From: UBA2897 sp036733925
GTDB taxonomy: Bacteria > Bacillota > Negativicutes > Selenomonadales > Selenomonadaceae
Reading direction: 5' to 3'
DNA length: 64,000 nucleotides
Assembly: GCA_036733925.1 (NCBI GenBank)
Contig: DAIMZO010000004.1
Location: forward strand, 36,725-100,724
The notes under the pieces are model-generated. The model saw only the letters and a list, made by a program, of their open reading frames with translations, had not been told where the DNA came from and ran no database searches. Shown here in pieces: positions 51,548 through 58,891 of this stretch. The translations under genes were made by a program, and so were the position numbers. The stretch's first letter is position 1; the number at the start of each line of letters is the position of its first letter.

Positions 51548-53143
51548 TTACTCTTCCTCCGATAGCCAAGTCTTGATGAGCATTGCCATCTCCGCAGGCT
51601 TTTTGTCGATGAGCTCCTGGATGGTCTGCTTCTCGGTGAGATGGCGCTGCTCCTCTTCGGAGAGCTCGCCTTCTTCGTCTGTCTCGCCTGCTTCTGCCAT
51701 AGCTGCCCTTCTCGCCTCTTCGCGTTCCCGGCGCGCCTCTTCTTCCTGACGTTTCTGCTCTTCGATTGCCTCGAGCTCCTGCTGCTTCTTGCGGCGGTGG
51801 ATGGCATAGGCGCCCGTGATCAGGGCGAGAACGAGCAGGAAGCCGGCGAGGATCAGATAGACATTGCGGTTCGCGCGGTCCTTCGCGGCCTGTTCTTCCG
51901 CGGCCTGCGCGTCGGCATCCGCCGTGCTGAACGGCAACGGCTCGACCGAGATCGTATCACCACGGTCCTGATTGATGCCGGCCGCGCTCGAGACCGCGTT
52001 CATGATGCTGTCCTGCTGCGCTGTCGTCACGCTGTCGTTGACGAGCACCGCGACATTCAGCCGGCGGATGGAGCCAGGCGACGCGACGATCTTCTGCTTT
52101 TCCTCGTTAATCTCGTAGTTCTTCGTCGACTCTTTCTTCTCGTAGTTCGCGTTGGCATTGCCCTGCTGCGCAACGTAGCCCGGGACATTCGACTGCACGC
52201 CTGCCGGGCCGCCCGGATTCGTCGACGTGCCATTGTAGGTCTCATCGCTGTCCTGCTGGCTGCGGATGATGCCCGAATCGTCGACGACCGGCGAGAACGT
52301 CTGGCGATCCGTCGTCTTGTCGTCGAAATCGAGCTCCACGCTGACGCGCGCGACCGCTTTGCCGCGGCCGAGCGACTGATCGAGCAGCGACTGGATATTT
52401 TTCTGGATGTTGTCCTGAACCTTCTTCGTCATGTCGAGCTGGGTCATCGTCTTCGCCTTGACGCTCTGCTCGTCCTGATCGTCCGGATCGTTCAGCAGCT
52501 TGCCGCTCTCATCGACGATCGTGATGTTCTCCGGCTGCAGTCCCTGGATGCTGTGCGCGACGAGATTCGTGATGCCCTTGATCTCTTTCTTCGTGAGCTC
52601 CTGATTCGGCTTCAGACGCAGCATGATGGAGGCCGTCGCCGGCTTCTCATTCTTCTTGTAGAGGCTGTCCTCCGGCAGCACGATATGCACGCGGCATTTC
52701 TCGACCGCATCGATCTGCTCAATCGTGCGCGTGAGCTCGCCCTGCAGGGCCTGCAGATAGTTGACCTTGTTCTGGAACTCCGTGACGCCGAGCTTGCTGT
52801 CATCGAAAATCTCAAAGCCCTTCTGACCGCGCGGCAGCCCGTCGACGGCGAGCTTCAGGCGCTCGTCATGTACGTTCTTCGACGGGACGAGGATTGTCGT
52901 CCCCTGCTTCGTTTCCTCGACCTTGTACTCGACCTTATCTTCTTTCAGTTTCGCAGCTACCTCGCCGGCGTCTTTCTGCTCCATATTCGTAAAGAGCGGA
53001 ACCATGTCCGGCTTGCTGCCGTACCAGAAGCAGACACCCAATATCGCGAGGAGGAGTGCCAAAGCGACGCCAAGCATGATATAGCGCTGCCGTTTCGTGA
53101 AACGGTCGCGCAGCTGCTGGAACCGCTCTTTTAAGTCTCCCAT
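51548..53143 (-). CDS. fliF: Flagellar MS-ring protein FliF
   Basis: 531 residues with membrane helices near residues 22-44 and 425-447. The large periplasmic part carries YscJ/FliF ring folds (VPLFTNMEQKDAGEVAAKL, RVHIVLPEDSLYKK) and the cytosolic end is the acidic FliG-binding peptide LIKTWLSEEE. It is the base on which the rest of the motor assembles. Confidence 0.95.
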   Translation of the reverse strand: MGDLKERFQQLRDRFTKRQRYIMLGVALALLLAILGVCFWYGSKPDMVPLFTNMEQKDAGEVAAKLKEDKVEYKVEETKQGTTILVPSKNVHDERLKLAVDGLPRGQKGFEIFDDSKLGVTEFQNKVNYLQALQGELTRTIEQIDAVEKCRVHIVLPEDSLYKKNEKPATASIMLRLKPNQELTKKEIKGITNLVAHSIQGLQPENITIVDESGKLLNDPDDQDEQSVKAKTMTQLDMTKKVQDNIQKNIQSLLDQSLGRGKAVARVSVELDFDDKTTDRQTFSPVVDDSGIIRSQQDSDETYNGTSTNPGGPAGVQSNVPGYVAQQGNANANYEKKESTKNYEINEEKQKIVASPGSIRRLNVAVLVNDSVTTAQQDSIMNAVSSAAGINQDRGDTISVEPLPFSTADADAQAAEEQAAKDRANRNVYLILAGFLLVLALITGAYAIHRRKKQQELEAIEEQKRQEEEARREREEARRAAMAEAGETDEEGELSEEEQRHLTEKQTIQELIDKKPAEMAMLIKTWLSEEE

Positions 53144-53258
53144 GATCTCAATCCCTTCAAACCCTGAGCTCTCGTGGAAATGCGGGCTCTATACGGCCTT
53201 CTGGCCCTTCTTCTCTGCCCGTTCCTTCCCTTTTCGCATAACATCAGAAAAAATGCAT

Positions 53259-53561
53259 TTACACCTGCATCCGCATGATTTCCTGATAGGCGGAAACCGC
53301 GCGGTTCCGGATCTGAAGGGTCAGCTGCAAAGCGAGATCTGCCTTCTGACTCGCGAGGACGACCTCGGAGATATCGTCGATCTGTCCCGCCGCGAGCAAA
53401 GCATTCTCACGATCCGCGTCGAGCTGGAGGTCATTGGTCTTCTTCAGCGCGTCGACGAGATAATCGCCGAAGCTCTTGGTTTCTTCCTTTGGCTGCGTTT
53501 CACCGAGATGGCTTTCCGCGTGCATCTGCACCGGCGTCATCTGCAAAGGCGTAATATCCAT
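53259..53561 (-). CDS. fliE: Flagellar hook-basal body protein FliE
   Basis: 100-residue rod adaptor that joins the MS ring to the rod. The family C-terminus LQLTLQIRNRAVSAYQEIMRMQV is visible in parts, and the FGDYLVDALKKTNDLQ block is typical. The gap of 115 bases to fliF holds a GGCC-AGAA-GGCC hairpin but no T run. Confidence 0.94.
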   Translation of the reverse strand: MDITPLQMTPVQMHAESHLGETQPKEETKSFGDYLVDALKKTNDLQLDADRENALLAAGQIDDISEVVLASQKADLALQLTLQIRNRAVSAYQEIMRMQV

Positions 53562-53604
53562 TCGCTTTATCCTTTCTGCTGGACTTTGTCAGTCAGCCAG
53601 TCCG

Positions 53605-54051
53605 TCATTTGCCGATATCGAGCGCTTTCGTGAACATCGATTTCGCGGCGTCTATGGTCGTCGTATTCGCCTCATAGGCGCGCGAGGCCGTGATCATATC
53701 GACCATTTCCGACACGATGTTGACGTTTGGCCGCTCGACATAGCCCTGTGCGTTCGCATCCGGATGTCCGGGGTCATAGACGAGCGGGCCCTGTTCATTA
53801 TCTGCGGCGATGCCGACCGCGCGGACACCGTTCCCCGCTGCCGTCTTGTGCATCGACTTCTGCAGGAAGCTCGTAAATGAGCTCTCGTCGTTCTCGCGCG
53901 GCTCAAAAATCACGTAGCGGCGGTGATATGCGCCGCCCTCCCGCGTCCTGGTCGTATTCGCGTTCGCGATATTGTTCGAGATGACATCCATGCGCAGGCG
54001 TTCCGCCGTGAGGCCAGACGCCGCCGCATCGATTCCCATAAACATCCCCAT
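53605..54051 (-). CDS. flgC: Flagellar basal-body rod protein FlgC
   Basis: 148-residue proximal rod protein. N-terminal motif GIDAAASGLTAERLRMDVISN, then NIANANTTRT; C-terminal VNIVSEMVDMITASRAYEANT region. It lies between flgB and fliE in the canonical order. Confidence 0.95.
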   Translation of the reverse strand: MGMFMGIDAAASGLTAERLRMDVISNNIANANTTRTREGGAYHRRYVIFEPRENDESSFTSFLQKSMHKTAAGNGVRAVGIAADNEQGPLVYDPGHPDANAQGYVERPNVNIVSEMVDMITASRAYEANTTTIDAAKSMFTKALDIGK

Positions 54052-54111
54052 GTTTCTTCCCCCTGCTTTTCATGGAAGCATTCCATCATCCGTCCGTTTG
54101 CCCGATCCGTC

Positions 54112-54534
54112 TCAGCTCTGGCTCGTGATGGAGCTGCGCATCCTCGAGATGTAATTGCCGAGCTCCGTCGCCATGGAGTTATAGTAGAGCTGATTCTTTG
54201 CAAGACTGGCCATCTCGATGTCGATATCCACGTTGTTGTTATCGACGCGCATGGTCGTCGTGTCATCCTCCTCGATGACCGGATTGGCCTTTCCGGGCAA
54301 GCCGACCGGGAGGTGCTTGTCGTGCGTGCGCACGAGCTGCAATTTGTTCGGATCATCGTCAAGATGCAGTTCCTTCGAGAGCAGATCCTCGAAATTCACC
54401 TGGCTGCGCTTGAAGTTCGGCGTATTGACGTTCGCGATATTGTTGCTGATGACCTCATGCCGCAGGTTCGCGGCGGTCAATCCTCTCGATAGATAGTCCA
54501 TCGAAGGCGCGTTCATGATCTGGTCTAGGAACAT
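54112..54534 (-). CDS. flgB: Flagellar basal-body rod protein FlgB
   Basis: 140-residue proximal rod protein and first gene of the fla/che block. Motifs: YLSRGLTAANLRHEVISNN, NVNTPNFKRSQVNFEDLL, and the C-terminal helix ending NYISRMRSSI. The ATG at 54534 is chosen because a perfect AGGAGG lies six bases upstream; two earlier ATGs give a non-homologous tail. Confidence 0.95.
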   Translation of the reverse strand: MFLDQIMNAPSMDYLSRGLTAANLRHEVISNNIANVNTPNFKRSQVNFEDLLSKELHLDDDPNKLQLVRTHDKHLPVGLPGKANPVIEEDDTTTMRVDNNNVDIDIEMASLAKNQLYYNSMATELGNYISRMRSSITSQS

Positions 54535-54623
54535 CGTAAGCCTCCTGTTCTCCATCATAAGGTGGCCGTACCAAGTTGCCGCCTATTAGAGATACTTCTA
54601 AGTCTATCATACAATTCCTTTTC

Positions 54624-54652
54624 ATTCTATCACTTTTTCTGGAAATTTAGAA
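54624..54652 (-). promoter_or_regulatory. fla/che promoter with CodY box in the spacer
   Basis: On the minus strand TTCTAA and TAGAAT are 17 bases apart. Inside the spacer, at 54633-54647, AATTTCCAGAAAAAG matches the CodY box AATTTTCWGAAAATT at 12 of 15 positions. The codY gene itself ends 80 bases upstream. CodY binding here would block the promoter. A further TATGAT lies downstream but has no good -35. Confidence 0.6.
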
Positions 54653-54654
54653 GC

Positions 54655-54704
54655 CATTGAAAAAAAAAGCATACGGCAGACCCATGGCCCGTCGTATGCT
54701 TTTC
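54655..54704 (-). terminator. Terminator of codY
   Basis: AAGCATACG and CGTATGCTT form a stem around an 18-base loop region, followed on the minus strand by a run of at least nine T. It separates the codY unit from the flagellar promoter. Confidence 0.88.
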
Positions 54705-54733
54705 CTATTCTTAGTTCTTACATCCTATAAAAA

Positions 54734-55516
54734 TCAGACTTCTCGGCGCAGTTCCTGAATGCCCTCGAAGAGCTTGTCGTTGAGGATCCGGATGCGCGTT
54801 CCTTTCATGCCCATCGAATCCGTATGGATAATGCCTGCCGACTCGAGCTTGCGCAGGACGTTGACGATGACTGATCGCGTGATGCGCGCCTCGTCCGCGA
54901 CCTTCGAGGCGATGAGCTGGCCTTCCTCCGGATCGAATTCCGTGAAGATAGCGACCGCTGCCTCCTTTTCCGACGGGGACAGGCGGTACATCGCCGTGTG
55001 CACGACCGCACGCTTATGCGTCTCCTCGCGCTTTTTCTCCGCGATGGCGCGGAACATCTCCATGCCGACGACCGTCGCGCTGTACTCCGCGAGCAGCAGG
55101 TCATCATCGGTGAACTCCCCGTTGTACTTCGCGACAATCAGCGTGCCGATGCGGTTGCCGACCCCATAGATTGGGACGATGGTCGTGTTCTTCCCATGGA
55201 ACTTGCATTCCTTCCCCTCGTCGTACGCACACATGCCAGTCTTCGAGCGGAGGTTCGCGCGCGTCTCGTCGATGCGCATGAGCCAGTTCACGTATTTTTT
55301 CGGGAACTCGCCCTGATTGATGACCTTGTCGATCATCAGGCTGCATTCGAAATCATCGACGAATGCGTAGCCGTAGATCTTGCCCTTGTCGTCCGTGATG
55401 TAGACATTCGCGTCGAGGACGTTGCTGAGCACACGGGAAATCCCGTCGTACTCAACGACCTCCGAGCTCTGCAGCAATTTATCCAGTTTGCGCGTTTTTT
55501 CCAGCAGCGATGCCAT
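54734..55516 (-). CDS. codY: Global GTP- and branched-chain amino acid-sensing repressor CodY
   Basis: 260-residue regulator that represses adaptive genes, motility among them, when GTP and branched-chain amino acids are plentiful. N-terminal GAF domain (SLLEKTRKLDKLLQ through PIYGVGNRIGTLIVAKY) and C-terminal winged helix with ASKVADEARITRSVIVNVLRKLES in parts. The ATG at 55516 is used, with AGAAGGA upstream; the longer frame lacks CodY homology. It sits between hslU and flgB, the same place as in Bacillus. Confidence 0.96.
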   Translation of the reverse strand: MASLLEKTRKLDKLLQSSEVVEYDGISRVLSNVLDANVYITDDKGKIYGYAFVDDFECSLMIDKVINQGEFPKKYVNWLMRIDETRANLRSKTGMCAYDEGKECKFHGKNTTIVPIYGVGNRIGTLIVAKYNGEFTDDDLLLAEYSATVVGMEMFRAIAEKKREETHKRAVVHTAMYRLSPSEKEAAVAIFTEFDPEEGQLIASKVADEARITRSVIVNVLRKLESAGIIHTDSMGMKGTRIRILNDKLFEGIQELRREV

Positions 55517-55597
55517 CTCGCGTATCCTTCTTTCTGATCCAATGACTTGACGAAATTTTCTCACTATAGGTACAGTTTACCATATTTCCGCGCAAAG

Positions 55598-57010
55598 TTA
55601 AAGAATGAATTGGCTTAAATCACGGTTCACGACAATGTCCTTGAGCTTGTTATCCACATAAGCCTCATCGATGACGATATGCTTCTCCGTGAGCTCCGGC
55701 GCGTCAAAGCTCACATCCTCGAGCAGCTTCTCGAGCAGCGTATGCAGACGGCGCGCGCCGATGTCCTCGGACTGCTCGTTGACGTCGCAGGCGAGCTGCG
55801 CGATGCGGCTGATGGCGTCCGGGCGGAACTCGAGCTCGACGCCCTCGGTCGCGAGCAGTGCCTGATACTGCTTGATCAGCGCATTCTGCGGCTCGGTCAG
55901 GATCTTCTCGAAATCCTCTTTGCGCAGCGACTGGAGCTCCACGCGGATTGGGAAACGGCCCTGCAGCTCCGGGATGAGGTCCGACGGCTTCGCGAGGTGG
56001 AACGCGCCGGCCGCGATGAACAGCACATGATCCGTCTTGATGGGGCCGTACTTCGTCATGACCGTCGTGCCCTCGACGATCGGCAGGATATCGCGCTGCA
56101 CACCCTCGCGGGAGACATCCTGGCCGCCAGCGTCGCCGCGGACCGCGACCTTGTCGATCTCATCGAGGAAGACGATGCCAGAGTGCTCGGCGACCTTGCA
56201 GGCCTCCTCCGCGACGGCGTCCATATCGATGAGCTTCTCGGCCTCCTGCTGCGTGAAGATCCGGCGCGCTTCCTCGACGGAGACCTTGCGTTTCTTATGC
56301 CGCTTCGGCATCATGCTGCCGAGCATATCCTGCAGGTTATCCCCCATGTTCTCGAGGCTCGAGCCCGCGAACATGCCAACCATCGGCTTCGCGTCCTCCT
56401 CGACCTCGACCTCAATCATTTCCTTCTCGAGCTCGCCCTTGTCGAGGCGTTTGCGGACCCATTCACGGCCTGCCTGATATTTCTTCGGCTCCTGGCCTGC
56501 CTCGTCCTTTTCCTCCTCGTCGTCACCGCCGAACAGGCGGCCGAGCGGATTCTGGGATTTCTTCGGCTGCGGCACGAACACGTCGAGGATGCGCTCCTCG
56601 GCGAGCTTTTTCGCCTTTTCCTGCACCGCGTCCATGCGGTCCTTGCGCACCATGCGGACCGCGACCTCCGCGAGGTCGCGCACGATGGTCTCGACATCGC
56701 GGCCGACGTAGCCGACCTCCGTGAACTTCGTCGCCTCGACCTTGACGAAAGGAGCCTTGACGAGCTTCGCGAGACGGCGCGCGATCTCCGTCTTGCCGAC
56801 GCCGGTCGATCCAATCATCAGGATATTCTTCGGGATGACCTCATCCTGCATGACCGAGCTCAGCTGGCGGCTGCGCCAGCGGTTGCGGAGCGCGATGGCG
56901 ACCGAGCGCTTCGCCTCGTCCTGCCCGACGATGTACCGGTCCAGCTCCTCCACGATCTGTCTTGGCGTCTGTTCGTTGACGCCGAGCATGCTCTGCTTCT
57001 CCATCTCCAT
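55598..57010 (-). CDS. hslU: ATP-dependent protease ATPase subunit HslU (ClpY)
   Basis: 470-residue AAA+ unfoldase that feeds HslV. Motifs: TPRQIVEELDRYIVGQDEAKR near the start, Walker A IGSTGVGKTEIARR, insertion domain with a Glu/Lys-rich stretch, Walker B IVFLDEIDKVAVRG, and the C-terminal ending that docks HslV. The ATG overlaps the hslV stop by one base (TGATG); a longer upstream frame would lie wholly inside hslV. Confidence 0.96.
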   Translation of the reverse strand: MEMEKQSMLGVNEQTPRQIVEELDRYIVGQDEAKRSVAIALRNRWRSRQLSSVMQDEVIPKNILMIGSTGVGKTEIARRLAKLVKAPFVKVEATKFTEVGYVGRDVETIVRDLAEVAVRMVRKDRMDAVQEKAKKLAEERILDVFVPQPKKSQNPLGRLFGGDDEEEKDEAGQEPKKYQAGREWVRKRLDKGELEKEMIEVEVEEDAKPMVGMFAGSSLENMGDNLQDMLGSMMPKRHKKRKVSVEEARRIFTQQEAEKLIDMDAVAEEACKVAEHSGIVFLDEIDKVAVRGDAGGQDVSREGVQRDILPIVEGTTVMTKYGPIKTDHVLFIAAGAFHLAKPSDLIPELQGRFPIRVELQSLRKEDFEKILTEPQNALIKQYQALLATEGVELEFRPDAISRIAQLACDVNEQSEDIGARRLHTLLEKLLEDVSFDAPELTEKHIVIDEAYVDNKLKDIVVNRDLSQFIL

Positions 57011-57555
57011 CAGTTCTCCAGCTCCTCTACAATGATGTTGTGGTTCGTATAAACGCAGATATCCGAGGCGATCGACAGCGATTCCTTCGCGATCTCCGCC
57101 GCGCTCATACCTGTATGCCGCGTGAGCGCCCGGGCCGCGGACAGTGCGTAGAAGCCACCCGATCCGATGGCCGCGCAATCCCCGTCCGGCTCGATGACCT
57201 CGCCACCGCCCGATATCATCAGGATGTGCTCAGAGTCTGCGACGAGCAGCAGCGCCTCGAGCTTATGGAGCACCTTGTCCGTACGCCATTCTTTTGCGAG
57301 CTCGACGGCCGCACGCTCGAGATTGCCATGATAGGACTCGAGCTTCGCTTCGAATTTCTCGAACAGCGTGAAGGCATCGGCAACCGAACCCGCAAAACCC
57401 GACAGCACTTTGCCGTGATACAGGCGGCGCACCTTACGTGCGTTCGCCTTCATGATCGTGTGCTCGCCGAACGTGACCTGTCCGTCACCGGCGATTGCTG
57501 TCTTCCCATTCTTGCGGACGGCGCAGATGGTCGTCGCGTGAAAACTGTATGCCAA
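57010..57555 (-). CDS. hslV: ATP-dependent protease subunit HslV (ClpQ)
   Basis: 181-residue threonine peptidase. The sequence FHATTICAVRKNG places the catalytic threonine after a short leader, as in Bacillus CodW-type proteins rather than directly after methionine. The start is TTG, one base after the trmFO stop, with GGAG upstream; the longer frame lacks support. Core GDGQVTFGEHTIMK and SGFAGSVADAFTL are typical. Confidence 0.93.
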   Translation of the reverse strand: MAYSFHATTICAVRKNGKTAIAGDGQVTFGEHTIMKANARKVRRLYHGKVLSGFAGSVADAFTLFEKFEAKLESYHGNLERAAVELAKEWRTDKVLHKLEALLLVADSEHILMISGGGEVIEPDGDCAAIGSGGFYALSAARALTRHTGMSAAEIAKESLSIASDICVYTNHNIIVEELEN

Positions 57556-57556
57556 T

Positions 57557-58891
57557 TTACTCCACTCCCGTCTCTTCCTGATCCAAACTTGGCAGAAATG
57601 CCTGCAGCGCATCCAGCGCGCGGTGCGCCAGACGCAGTTTCTTTTCTTTCTTGTCGCGGATCCGCTCGCCGAGCTCCGGCAGGATGCCGAAGTTCACGTT
57701 CATTGGCTGGAAATGCTTGGCCTCGCTCGTGACGATGTAGTGCGCGAGCGCGCCATGGCAGGTCTCCGCCGGGAATACGAGCGGCCGCCAGCCCTGCGCG
57801 AGCCGCGCGGCGTTGATCCCCGCGACGAGTCCCGATGACGCGGACTCGATATAGCCTTCGACGCCCGTCATCTGTCCGGCGAACAGCAGATTGTCCTGCC
57901 CGCGGAACTGCAGAGTCTGCCACATGTGCTTCGGCGAATTCAGGAACGTATTGCGGTGCATGACGCCGTAGCGCACGAATTCCGCGTGCTCGAGGCCTGG
58001 AATCATACCGAAGACCCGGCGCTGTTCCGGCCACTTCAGATGCGTCTGGAAACCGACGATGTTGTAAAGCGTCGCCGCCGCGTTGTCCTGCCGGAGCTGC
58101 ACGACCGCGAACGGCCGCTTCCCCGTATGCGGATCCTCGAGGCCGACCGGTTTCAGCGGCCCGTAGAGCAGCGTGTCCGCGCCGCGCGCGGCCATGACCT
58201 CGACCGGCATGCAGCCGTCAAAGACCTTCTTTTTCTCGAAGCCGTGCACCGGGGCTTCCTCGGCATGCACGAGCTCGTGCCAGAACGCGCGGTACTCCGG
58301 CTCGCTCATCGCGCAGTTGATATAGTCCGCCGTCCCCTTGCCATAGCGCGAGGCGCGCCATGCCTTGCTCATGTCGATGGACTCGAGGCTCACGATCGGC
58401 GCCGCCGCATCGAAGAACGAAAGGCTGTCGTGCCCGACGAGCGCGCCGATGGCGTCAGCGAGCTTTCCAGCCGTCAGCGGGCCGCTTGCCACGATGGTCA
58501 CGGCGTCCTCCGAAAGCGGGATTTCCTGCACTTCCTCATAGACCACGTGGATATGCGGATGGTTCTTGACCTTTTCCGTGATATAGTCGCTGAAGCCGTG
58601 ACGGTCGACCGCAAGCGCCCCGCCCGCCGGCACGCGCGTCGCATCGGCCGCCTCCATGACGATGGAGCCTATGCGGCGCATTTCCTCTTTGAGCACGCCG
58701 ACGGCGTTCTCGAGGCCGGCGCCGCGCAGGGAATTGCTGCAGACGAGCTCGGCAAAGCCGCCCGTCTTATGCGCGGGCGTCTGATGCTCCGGCCGCATCT
58801 CGTAGAGCGTGACCTCCGCGCCGCGATTTGCCGCCTGCCAGGCGGCCTCGGAGCCGGCGAGGCCGGCGCCGATGACAAGAACCTTTCTCAT
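57557..58891 (-). CDS. trmFO: tRNA (m5U54) methyltransferase TrmFO, folate- and FAD-dependent
   Basis: 444-residue flavoprotein that makes ribothymidine at position 54 of tRNA using methylenetetrahydrofolate. The FAD motif VIGAGLAGSEAAWQ opens the protein; ELVCSNSLRG and LLFAGQMTGVEGYIESA are family signatures. It overlaps the topA end by four bases and runs into hslV. In Bacillus xerC (codV) lies between trmFO and hslV; it is absent here. Confidence 0.96.
   Translation of the reverse strand: MRKVLVIGAGLAGSEAAWQAANRGAEVTLYEMRPEHQTPAHKTGGFAELVCSNSLRGAGLENAVGVLKEEMRRIGSIVMEAADATRVPAGGALAVDRHGFSDYITEKVKNHPHIHVVYEEVQEIPLSEDAVTIVASGPLTAGKLADAIGALVGHDSLSFFDAAAPIVSLESIDMSKAWRASRYGKGTADYINCAMSEPEYRAFWHELVHAEEAPVHGFEKKKVFDGCMPVEVMAARGADTLLYGPLKPVGLEDPHTGKRPFAVVQLRQDNAAATLYNIVGFQTHLKWPEQRRVFGMIPGLEHAEFVRYGVMHRNTFLNSPKHMWQTLQFRGQDNLLFAGQMTGVEGYIESASSGLVAGINAARLAQGWRPLVFPAETCHGALAHYIVTSEAKHFQPMNVNFGILPELGERIRDKKEKKLRLAHRALDALQAFLPSLDQEETGVE

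Noticed and set aside
55598..57178. A longer HslU beginning at 57178
   Set aside because: The extra 56 residues lie inside hslV and have no homology; the ATG at 57010 overlaps the hslV stop in a typical coupled arrangement.
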